From Planctomycetota bacterium (GTDB lineage: Bacteria; Planctomycetota; PUPC01; DSUN01): a stretch of DNA of 64,000 nt. Location of the stretch: the NCBI GenBank assembly GCA_035384565.1, contig DAOOIT010000012.1:1-64000 (forward strand), written 5' to 3'. Shown here one piece after another: positions 25,928 through 32,549 of this stretch (position 1 is its first letter; each line of letters starts with the position of its first letter). The position numbers and the translations under genes are program-made. A model generated the notes under the pieces. The model did not search any database, was not told the DNA's origin, and saw nothing but the letters and a program-made list of their open reading frames with translations.

Positions 25928-27577
25928 ATGGCAGAATGGCGAAGGAGAGTCCTTCCCGCGGCCGTCCTGATGGCCACCGCGGCGTGGCTCGAGGCCGGAG
26001 AGGCAGGACCGTTCCAGCGGCGCTGGGTGTATGTCTCGGAAACGTCGGCGGTCATCTACTGGCAACTCGACGACATCCGCCGCGAGGCCCTGAGCTACGT
26101 CGAATACGGGCAGACGAAGGACCTGACGCAGAAGACGCCCGCCACCACAGACCCGCGCTGGGCGCACTTTCATCGTCTCAAGGGCCTCCAGACGGGCAGG
26201 CCCTGCTACTACCGCATGGTCATCGTGGATGCCGAGTCGAAGGCCGAGACGAAGAGCGAGGTGCTGAGCCTTGAGACGACGAGGCGGGAGGGCGCCATCC
26301 GCATCCCCCAGGAAGTCAAGGGGCCGCCCTTCACCCTGGACAAGCCGGGCGCGACCTACGTGCTCACTCAGGACGTGACCGCCGACGGCGACGTCTTCAT
26401 CATCACCGGCTCCGATGTGACACTGGACCTCGACGGCCACACGGTGGTCTTCGGGAACAACACGGGGGAGCAGGTGAGCGGCGTCCTAGCGAAGAACACG
26501 GGCAAGGCCACGATCTGCAACGGCCACGTGGTCCAGGGCGCAAGGTGCAAGGCCTACAGCACGGCCGTCGAGAGCCGCTGGCGGCCCGAGCCGACCGAGA
26601 TCTTCGGGATCAGCACCGACGTCCACCTGCCCAACGCCTACCCCGTGAAGTTCCTGGGCAAGGCGACGGGCGTCCGCGTCCACCACAACCTGCTGGCCAG
26701 CCGCGTGACCGAGATCGAGAGCCGCCACTATCCAGGCAACGACCTGCTGCGGCTCGACATCGCGGGCGGCAACATCGAGGTCAGCGACAACCTGCTCAGC
26801 GAGGGCTGCCACATCGGCATCCGCCTCGCCGGCGAGGGGCCGAACGTGGAGGTCCACCACAACGACATCCGGCACCACCAGCGCTACGTGAACGGCTACG
26901 CGCTCGCGTGCTCGTGCCCCGGCCTCAAGGTGCACCATAACCGTGTGACGTCGGCCGGCCGCGGCGCGCACCTCACGGCCGAGGGGATCGAGTTTGCCGA
27001 CAACTACCTCGACCTGGTCGGCCGCCCCGACCTCGACGACATGCCCGCCAGGTCGCGCCCCTTCAAGACCATCGCCGTCGAGTTGCACGGCATCAAGTTC
27101 GAGGGCGATAAAGTGCGTAACTGTCGGGTCACGGGCAACTTCTGCCGCATCGTGCAGAAGCTGCCCGACGCCCGGGGGCTTTATGTGCCCGCCACACCCC
27201 TCAACATCGCCTGTTACGATCCGAATGCGATGAACGAGATCGCGGAAAACACGTTCGTCGCCCTCACCGAGCACCGCAAGACGCGCCACGGGGGCTACGG
27301 GGACTCGGGCGAGTGGGCGGCCTCAGTCTACTTCGTTGGGATGGACAAGGGCCCGGCCCAAGCAGGCAAGTGGTCGGCCTGGTTGCACGACAACCGCTTC
27401 ATCAGCAACGACCTCTTCCTCGGGTCGCAGACGCCTGTCAACATGACCATCCGCATCGAGAGGAACACCTTCGTCCTGGCCACCGAGCCCCCGCCGACCG
27501 AAGCCCATGCCCCCTTCTGGCGAGTTGGCCCAGCCCTCGAGGCCGTCGTCAAGGCGGGCGGCAACCGCTTCGAGTGA
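25928..27577 (+). CDS. Exported right-handed beta-helix protein
   Basis: A 549-residue exported protein. A signal peptide (about 1-24) is followed by a fibronectin-III-like domain (30-115, ending in YYRMVIVDAES) and a long right-handed parallel beta-helix (130-540) with repeating short turns such as VRVHHNLLASRVTEIES and VEVHHNDIRHHQRYV. Beta-helix proteins of this kind are often polysaccharide lyases or binding proteins; no lyase catalytic residues can be assigned by eye. It is 39 bp downstream of the GH130-like gene in the same direction, probably in the same operon. The ribosome-binding site is a modest AAAAGGA. Confidence 0.78.
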   Translation: MAEWRRRVLPAAVLMATAAWLEAGEAGPFQRRWVYVSETSAVIYWQLDDIRREALSYVEYGQTKDLTQKTPATTDPRWAHFHRLKGLQTGRPCYYRMVIVDAESKAETKSEVLSLETTRREGAIRIPQEVKGPPFTLDKPGATYVLTQDVTADGDVFIITGSDVTLDLDGHTVVFGNNTGEQVSGVLAKNTGKATICNGHVVQGARCKAYSTAVESRWRPEPTEIFGISTDVHLPNAYPVKFLGKATGVRVHHNLLASRVTEIESRHYPGNDLLRLDIAGGNIEVSDNLLSEGCHIGIRLAGEGPNVEVHHNDIRHHQRYVNGYALACSCPGLKVHHNRVTSAGRGAHLTAEGIEFADNYLDLVGRPDLDDMPARSRPFKTIAVELHGIKFEGDKVRNCRVTGNFCRIVQKLPDARGLYVPATPLNIACYDPNAMNEIAENTFVALTEHRKTRHGGYGDSGEWAASVYFVGMDKGPAQAGKWSAWLHDNRFISNDLFLGSQTPVNMTIRIERNTFVLATEPPPTEAHAPFWRVGPALEAVVKAGGNRFE

Positions 27578-27631
27578 TGGACACAGTGTGTGATCTGGGC
27601 CAGATTCCTGATTCGTGCTTGTCACATCATG

Positions 27632-27700
27632 GAGCGGGTATGGGGGGCGGCCGCGGAGCGGCCAAGAGGGGCGCCGCACGTGGAACGTAGGAACGAGGGG
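27632..27700. repeat. GC-rich direct repeat, copy 1
   Basis: About 69 bp: gagcgggtatgggg, then ggcggccgcggagcggcc, aagaggggcgcc and a cacgtggaacgtaggaacga ending. It matches copy 2 at 27914-27985 with a handful of substitutions and small indels. The cgNggaNcgtaNgNacga end is itself a degenerate palindrome. Confidence 0.75.
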
Positions 27701-27807
27701 ACCGAGGGGAGGGAGGTAAGCCCAGTATTTTCAATTGGTTAGGAGTGGCGGCGACAAGGGGTGTCTCGGCCGGGTGTCGCCGGCGTCGCGTGGCTGTGGG
27801 GTAAGCG

Positions 27808-27853
27808 CCCATACTTGCTCATTCCTGAGGGAGAGGAAGTGAGCAAGTATGGG
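27808..27853. repeat. Inverted repeat cccatacttgctca
   Basis: Perfect 14-bp arms (27808-27821 and 27840-27853) around an 18-nt spacer containing cctgaggg. A third half-copy, tgagcaagtatggg, lies at 27913-27926, within the start of the second GC-rich direct repeat. A close relative lies at 57887-57924. Confidence 0.8.
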
Positions 27854-27913
27854 TGGAGGGGCGAGAATGGGCGATTGTGGCGGCTCCGGCCATACCGGCT
27901 CAGTCGGGGCAAT

Positions 27914-27985
27914 GAGCAAGTATGGGCGAGGCGGCCGCAGGGCGGCCAAGAGGGGCGCCCCCACGCGGAGCGTAGGGACGAGGGG
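27914..27985. repeat. GC-rich direct repeat, copy 2
   Basis: About 72 bp; second copy of the 27632-27700 unit, beginning gagcaagtatggg and ending ggagcgtagggacgaggggg. The start of both copies is the right arm of the cccatacttgctca inverted repeat, so the two repeat types form one composite unit. Confidence 0.75.
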
Positions 27986-28105
27986 GCGCGCTACCGAGTG
28001 GAAAGGACAGGGTGGTTGGCGTCCGGTGCTCCCGAGCCGGAGGCGTCGGGTCAGGCGACTCTGGGCTTCCCGTGGTGGGACGGACAAGACTGGTCGGTCG
28101 AGGGG

Positions 28106-29107
28106 TCAGGAGGCTGGGGAGCGGAGTTCCCGCAGGGCGCGGAGGAGGGCAGCGAAGTCGGCGGGCGGCGGGGCGGCGAATTCGAGGCGACGGCCATCGG
28201 TGGGGTGGGTGACGATGATGCGGTGGGCGTGAAGGGCCTGGCGCTCGATGAGCGGGGCCTCGCCGGGGGCCGGGGGCTGGCCGAGCAGGTCCGAGCGATA
28301 GAGGGCGGCGCGGTCGCTGTAGAGGCTGTCAGCGACGACGGGGTGGCCTATGTGGGCGAGGTGGACGCGGATCTGGTGGGTGCGGCCGGTGAGGAGTTCG
28401 ACGTCGAGGAGGGCGAAGCCACGGAAGCGTTGCTGGACGCGGTAGATGGTCTGCGCGGGCTTGCCGCCCTGGCGCACGACGGCGACGGCTTCGGGGTTGC
28501 GCCTGTGGCGGCCGAGCGGGAGGTTGATGAGGTCGGCATCCAACTGGGGTTCGCGCTCGACGACAGCCAGGTAGTGCTTCTCGACGGTGCGCGCCTCGAA
28601 TTGCGCGGCGAGGGCGGCGTGGGCGAGGTCGGTCTTCGCGCACAGGATGACGCCGCTGGTGTCGCGGTCGAGGCGGTGGACGATGCCGGCGCGCAGTTCG
28701 CCATAGGCAGAAGAGAGTGTGCGCGTGTGGCCGGCCAGGGCATTGACCAGTGTGCCGCCCTGGTGGCCCTTGGCGGGGTGCACCACCATGTCGGGCGGCT
28801 TGTTGACCACGAGCATTTGCTCGTCCTCATAGAGGATGTCGAGCGGGATTTCCTCGGGGGGGACGGCGGGGCCTTGCGGCAGCTCGACGGTCACCTCGAT
28901 GCGATCGCCTCGGCGAATGCGGCAGCTTGGCTCGCTGGGTGCGCCGTTGACGGTCACGCGCCCCTCGCGGATGAGGCGCTGGATGGTTGTGCGCGAGAAA
29001 TCGGCCAGCGCGGCGGCGAGGTACTGGTCGAGGCGCCGATCGGTCACGCGGCCTCGGATCGTGAAGCGCTGGTGGAAGATGGTGGTGTCGCCGGTGCTCA
29101 TGGCCAC
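28106..29107 (-). CDS. RluD-family 23S rRNA pseudouridine synthase
   Basis: A 333-residue RluA/RluD-family enzyme that converts uridine to pseudouridine in large-subunit rRNA. Residues 17-75 form an S4 RNA-binding domain (DRRLDQYLAAALADFSR). The catalytic domain starts near 88 (DILYEDEQMLVVNKPPDMVVHP, split over 90-111) and contains the signature HRLDRDTSG with the catalytic Asp147; HQIRVHLAHIGHPVVAD follows at about 240. It has the size and two-domain layout of RluD, but RluC/RluA-type specificity cannot be excluded. The start is GTG at 29107 or ATG two codons later. It is last in a minus-strand group after the corrinoid-protein gene. Confidence 0.92.
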   Translation of the reverse strand: MAMSTGDTTIFHQRFTIRGRVTDRRLDQYLAAALADFSRTTIQRLIREGRVTVNGAPSEPSCRIRRGDRIEVTVELPQGPAVPPEEIPLDILYEDEQMLVVNKPPDMVVHPAKGHQGGTLVNALAGHTRTLSSAYGELRAGIVHRLDRDTSGVILCAKTDLAHAALAAQFEARTVEKHYLAVVEREPQLDADLINLPLGRHRRNPEAVAVVRQGGKPAQTIYRVQQRFRGFALLDVELLTGRTHQIRVHLAHIGHPVVADSLYSDRAALYRSDLLGQPPAPGEAPLIERQALHAHRIIVTHPTDGRRLEFAAPPPADFAALLRALRELRSPAS

Positions 29108-29117
29108 CTGTAAGCAA

Positions 29118-29155
29118 CAGGCGCAGGGGCGATTCTGACGTCGCCTCTGCGCCTG
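29118..29155 (-). terminator. Stem-loop between corrinoid gene and pseudouridine synthase gene
   Basis: Arms 29118-29132 and 29141-29155 pair over 15 bp with a single mismatch or G-U pair, around an 8-nt loop. On the minus strand it follows the corrinoid-protein stop by 30 nt and is trailed by ttgctta, so it is a plausible but weak terminator or attenuator. Confidence 0.5.
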
Positions 29156-29184
29156 CGGTGGGTCATCGCGTGGCGGCCACGCAA

Positions 29185-29985
29185 CTACTTCTTGGCCTTC
29201 TTTGCGGGCTTCTTGGCGGCCTTCTTGGGGGCGGCCTTCTTCACGGCCTTCTTGGCGACGGCCTTCTTTGGGGCTTTCTTCGGCGCCGCCTTCTTGGCGG
29301 GCGCCTTCTTGGCTGCCGGCTTCTTCGGGGCAGCCTTCGGGGCGGCCGCGGGCGCGGGAGCGCCCAGCAGGGCCTTGGCCACATCCACGGCGGAGGCGGC
29401 GTCGGCGCCATAGCCGTCGGCGCCGATTTCGTCGGCGTAGCTCTGGGTGACGGGGGCGCCGCCGATCATGACCTTGGCCGCGAGGCCGGCTTCCTTGAGG
29501 GCGGCGACGACGTTCTTCATCTGGGGCATCGTGGTGGTGAGCAGTGCGGAGAGGCCGACGATGGAGCAGCCCTGAGTCTTCACGGCCTCGACGAATTTCT
29601 CGGGGGCCACGTCAATGCCGAGGTCCACGACCTTGAAGCCGGCGCCCTGGAGCATCATGCCGACGAGGTTCTTGCCGATGTCGTGCAGGTCGCCCTTGAC
29701 GGTGCCGAGGGCGATGTTGGCGATGGGCTGAACGCCTGCCTTCTTGAGCTCGGGCTCGAGGACTTCCATGCCCCACTTCATGGCGCGAGCGGCGATGAGG
29801 ACCTCGGGGACATAGAACTCGTTGGCCTTGAACTTCTGCCCAACGACGTTCATGCCGGCGATGAGGCCCTTGTTGAGGAGGTCGGCCACCGGCACCCCCT
29901 CCTGGAGGCCCTGGGCAACGAGAGCCTTCGTCTCGTTCGCCTTGCCCGCGATCACGTTGTTGGCCAGTTCCTGCAAGTCCACCAT
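29185..29985 (-). CDS. Cobalamin-binding corrinoid protein with histone-H1-like tail
   Basis: A 266-residue protein related to MtaC/MtbC corrinoid proteins. Residues 1-88 are the B12-binding cap (four-helix) domain; 90-207 are the Rossmann-like B12 domain with the axial-ligand motif DLHDIG (His101), SALLTTTM and GGAPVTQSYAD. Such proteins carry methyl groups between a substrate-specific methyltransferase and an acceptor; no MtaB-like or reactivase gene lies nearby. The last 58 residues (209-266) consist only of Ala, Lys, Pro and Val, in AAPKK/AKKA repeats like the tails of histone H1-like DNA-binding proteins. The ribosome-binding site is AGGAGAAGGAG. A TPR membrane protein gene ends 12 bp upstream. 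I know of no characterised protein with this combination. Confidence 0.88.
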   Translation of the reverse strand: MVDLQELANNVIAGKANETKALVAQGLQEGVPVADLLNKGLIAGMNVVGQKFKANEFYVPEVLIAARAMKWGMEVLEPELKKAGVQPIANIALGTVKGDLHDIGKNLVGMMLQGAGFKVVDLGIDVAPEKFVEAVKTQGCSIVGLSALLTTTMPQMKNVVAALKEAGLAAKVMIGGAPVTQSYADEIGADGYGADAASAVDVAKALLGAPAPAAAPKAAPKKPAAKKAPAKKAAPKKAPKKAVAKKAVKKAAPKKAAKKPAKKAKK

Positions 29986-29997
29986 GTGCTCCTTCTC

Positions 29998-30792
29998 CTA
30001 CTTCGAGGGTGCAGGGTTGGGCGACGAGGGGACAGGGGCGGCCGGCTCGCGCTGCGGGGCCTGCGGCGCCCGCCGGCCAAGCTGGGCGAGTGCGAAGTCC
30101 GCCTGCTCGGCGCACCACCCAGCGAGGGGGTCCACACGGAGTTCCTCGTACTTCATCCGGGCCTGGTCCAGACGCCCGAGCTGCTCGTAGCAGTAGCCCG
30201 CCTGCCACTTCGCCAGGGCGGCCAGGGCAGCGACTTGGGATGTGGATGCCTTCTCGAAGTGTTCGGCGGCCCGCTCCCACTCGCGCAGGTCCAGGCGGGC
30301 CTTCCCCGCCTGGTAGTGGGCCAGGGCGATCTGCTGATGGGCGGGGAAGTCGGCCACGAACTGCTCGGCAGCCGCGGCCGCCTTCTGGAGGTGCTGGCGG
30401 GCCTCCGCAAGCTTGTCGTCTCGGAGCGCGGCGGCGCGGAGCAAATGTCCCTGGGCCAGCTCGAGCAGGGTGATGGCTGCCACGGGGCGGCCCCGGTGCT
30501 GCTGCACGAAGTCGCCGAGCTTCGCAAGGAGGGGATCGGTCACCCGCTCGCCGTCGTCACGCGCGCTGGAGGCGAACTCCTCGGCGAGGCGATAGCGCTC
30601 CTCCCACGGCTGATCGCTGCGGTCGGCGAAGACGCGCGAGGCGACGAGCCAGGCGGCGACGGCCAGCAGGCCGACAACCATGGCGATGCCCACGGGCACG
30701 ATGTACCGTTCGGCCTTCTGCCAGAGCTTCGAGAGAACCTCGGCGAACTTATCGGGGTGCTTGACTTCGCTGTACCGGAGGTGTTTGCCCAC
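29998..30792 (-). CDS. TPR-containing membrane-anchored protein
   Basis: A 264-residue protein with one N-terminal membrane segment (about 32-53) after a basic cytosolic start, then alpha-helical repeats (60-240) with alanine-rich TPR-like helices such as AALAKWQAGYCYEQLGRLDQA near 185-205. The C-terminus is proline-rich. The layout resembles YfgM/BamD-type periplasmic TPR proteins that take part in envelope biogenesis, but no specific partner is evident. It lies upstream of, and close to, the corrinoid-protein gene on the same strand, and tRNA-Arg lies just upstream of it. Confidence 0.75.
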   Translation of the reverse strand: MGKHLRYSEVKHPDKFAEVLSKLWQKAERYIVPVGIAMVVGLLAVAAWLVASRVFADRSDQPWEERYRLAEEFASSARDDGERVTDPLLAKLGDFVQQHRGRPVAAITLLELAQGHLLRAAALRDDKLAEARQHLQKAAAAAEQFVADFPAHQQIALAHYQAGKARLDLREWERAAEHFEKASTSQVAALAALAKWQAGYCYEQLGRLDQARMKYEELRVDPLAGWCAEQADFALAQLGRRAPQAPQREPAAPVPSSPNPAPSK

Positions 30793-30821
30793 GCTATCCC
30801 ATCCATTGCGGCCGGCCGAGC

Positions 30822-30898
30822 TGGTACGCCCGAGAGGACTCGAACCTCTGACCTGCGGTTTAGGAAACCGCCGCTCTGTCCTGCTGAGCTACGGGCGC
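30822..30898 (-). tRNA. tRNA-Arg(CCT)
   Basis: On the minus strand the sequence folds as a cloverleaf: acceptor GCGCCCG/CGGGCGT (the first pair is G-U), D-arm AGCTCAGCAGGACAGAGCG, anticodon stem GCGGT/ACCGC with loop TTCCTAA (anticodon CCT) and T-arm GAGGTTCGAGTCCTC. A discriminator A and a genomically encoded CCA follow. It reads AGG codons. It lies between apt and the TPR protein gene, all on the minus strand. Confidence 0.93.
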
Positions 30899-30968
30899 AA
30901 GCTCTCGCGCCTGGTGTGCCCCCGCAGGCCGCCGGGCGCCTTCTGGCGCCGGACGGCTGGGGACCCTG

Positions 30969-31529
30969 CTACTCTTCCTCACTGGCGTACTGGACCAGTG
31001 TGAACACGTCGTGCGGTGCGAGCTTCTCCCGCCCCGCGAGAAAAGTGAGTTCCACGAGGAACGCACAGGCGACGATCACGCCGCCCGCCGCCTCGACCAT
31101 GTCGCAGCAGGCCTTCATCGTGCCCCCCGTGGCCAGCAGATCGTCCACCATCAGCACCCGGGTGCCGGGGGCGATGGCGTCGCGGTGCATCTCCAGCGTG
31201 TCCGTGCCGTACTCCAGGTCGTACGTGGCCCGGAAAGTGTCGCAGGGCAACTTGCCCTTCTTGCGAATGGGCACGAAGCCGGCGGCGAGCTGGCAAGCTA
31301 CCGCGGGAGCGAGGATGAAGCCACGCGCCTCGGTGCCCGCGACGACCTGGATGCCGTCGTCATAGAACGGCTCGCTGAGCCTGTCCACGGCCTCACGCAA
31401 CAGCTCTGGGGAGGCGAGCACGGGCGTGATGTCCCGGAAGACGATCCCTTTCTTCGGGAAATCGGGTACGCCGCGGATCGCCGCCTTCAGATGGTCCTCC
31501 AAGTGGCACTCCTGCAACAAGGCCGACAT
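30969..31529 (-). CDS. apt: Adenine phosphoribosyltransferase
   Basis: Salvages adenine to AMP using PRPP. The 186-residue protein has APRT length and motifs: IRGVPDFPKKGIVFRDITPVL near 18-38, GTEARGFILAPAVA near 66-79, FVPIRKKGKLP, and the PRPP-binding loop RVLMVDDLLATGGT near 124-137. The start is uncertain: ATG at 31529 is preferred to a GTG eight codons upstream because it gives the normal APRT N-terminus; neither has a good ribosome-binding site. It lies downstream of the sigma-factor gene on the minus strand. Confidence 0.93.
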   Translation of the reverse strand: MSALLQECHLEDHLKAAIRGVPDFPKKGIVFRDITPVLASPELLREAVDRLSEPFYDDGIQVVAGTEARGFILAPAVACQLAAGFVPIRKKGKLPCDTFRATYDLEYGTDTLEMHRDAIAPGTRVLMVDDLLATGGTMKACCDMVEAAGGVIVACAFLVELTFLAGREKLAPHDVFTLVQYASEEE

Positions 31530-31628
31530 GCATAGGCTCGAAGAGTCTAGCACCTTGCCACGCCGGCGTCAACTCTTTTTGGCCCCTCCGGATGCCGCTC
31601 ACGCGGGCCGGAACGGTGTGGCGCGCCC

Positions 31629-32453
31629 TCAAGGGAGCGGCTTGCGCTCGCCGGTGAGGTACTGGTGCAGCTTCCGGAGGGCCTCGTTCTCGATCTGGCG
31701 CACACGCTCGCGCGTGAGGCCGAGGCGCGCTCCAATGTCCTCGAGGGTCATCGGAGCGTTGTCCTCGATTCCATATCGCATGCGCAGCACCTGGGCCTCG
31801 CGAACGCTGATCACATCCAGCAGTTCGCGGATCCGCCGCCGCTCGTCCTCGTCGAAGAACCGCTGGTCGGGCCGGGGCGTGTTGCGGTCCTCGATAACCT
31901 CGTTGAGGGAGGTGAGGACGTCGAGGCTCACAGGCTGCGAGGAAGTGATGGTGGCGCTGACGATGCGCTTGAGGACGCGCGCGTTGCTGGTCGGGATGCG
32001 GATTTCGCGGGCGATCTCCTCGGGCGTGGGCGCTCGGCCGAGGCGGGCCGTGAGCGCGGCGTCGGCGCTCTTCCAATGGGCGATGGTCTCGACCATGTGG
32101 GCCGGGATTCGCACGATCTTCACCGTGTTGGTGATCGCGCGCCGGATGGCCTGCTTGATCCACCACGTGGCGTAGGTGGAAAAGCGGCAATCGGCCTCGG
32201 GGGAGAAGCGTTCGACCGCCTTCAGGAGGCCGATGTTGCCCTCCTCGATGAGGTCGCCGAACGACAGCCCGCGGCTGACGTAGTTCTTGGCCACGGAGAC
32301 GACGAGGCGCAGATTGGCCTTCACCAGGGCGTCGCGGGCCGAGGCATCGCCGCGCGCCATTCGGAGGGCGAGCTCCTTCTCCTCCTTGGCGCTCAGCAGC
32401 GAGATCCGGCTGATCTCGTGCAGATAGGCTTCGAGATTGGCTTCGCGGCTGAT
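31629..32453 (-). CDS. RpoD-type group 1/2 sigma factor, apparent ATC start codon
   Basis: A sigma-70 factor of about 274 residues lacking region 1.1. Region 1.2 (YLHEISRISLLSAKEE, about 10-25), region 2 (DLIEEGNIGLLKAVERF near 67-83, RFSTYATWWIKQAIRRAI near 91-108), region 3 and the helix-turn-helix of region 4.2 (LEDIGARLGLTRERVRQIE near 235-253) are all intact. Region 2.4/4.2 sequences suggest recognition of canonical promoters. No ATG, GTG or TTG lies in frame before region 1.2; the first ATG (32360) would remove region 1.2. An ATC at 32453-32451 is preceded by AGAGGAG with 8-nt spacing, and the predicted transcription start lies only about 38 nt further upstream. ATC initiation is therefore proposed, with sequencing error as the alternative. 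Confidence 0.85.
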   Translation of the reverse strand: MSREANLEAYLHEISRISLLSAKEEKELALRMARGDASARDALVKANLRLVVSVAKNYVSRGLSFGDLIEEGNIGLLKAVERFSPEADCRFSTYATWWIKQAIRRAITNTVKIVRIPAHMVETIAHWKSADAALTARLGRAPTPEEIAREIRIPTSNARVLKRIVSATITSSQPVSLDVLTSLNEVIEDRNTPRPDQRFFDEDERRRIRELLDVISVREAQVLRMRYGIEDNAPMTLEDIGARLGLTRERVRQIENEALRKLHQYLTGERKPLP

Positions 32454-32497
32454 GGCACGCGCTCCTCTAAGGGCCCACAGGCCGCGCCCACTGGGGA

Positions 32498-32526
32498 ATT
32501 ATAGGTAGCCGGTTGTGCGGAGTCAA
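32498..32526 (-). promoter_or_regulatory. Strong predicted promoter for the sigma-factor gene
   Basis: On the minus strand, TTGACT (32521-32526), 17 bp, perfect TATAAT (32498-32503). It is the best -10 in the window and fixes the sigma-factor mRNA start near 32491, leaving little room for a conventional upstream start codon. Confidence 0.8.
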
Positions 32527-32549
32527 GGCGAGCGCCAGTCCGATGGCCC

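Larger units (their letters stand above)
27578..28105. other. Repeat-rich intergenic region between convergent genes
   Basis: About 530 bp between the beta-helix gene and the minus-strand pseudouridine synthase gene. I see no credible gene. It contains a GC-rich direct repeat (27632-27700 and 27914-27985) and an inverted repeat 27808-27853 whose motif recurs at 57887-57924; these are listed separately. Confidence 0.7.

Noticed and set aside
27761..29113. Plus-strand frame across the repeat region and antisense to the pseudouridine synthase gene
   Set aside because: It reads repeats and the reverse of a conserved enzyme; no independent support.
29986..30792. Cobalamin riboswitch upstream of the corrinoid-protein gene
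   Set aside because: The upstream sequence is the coding TPR gene with a 12-bp gap; no B12-box was seen.
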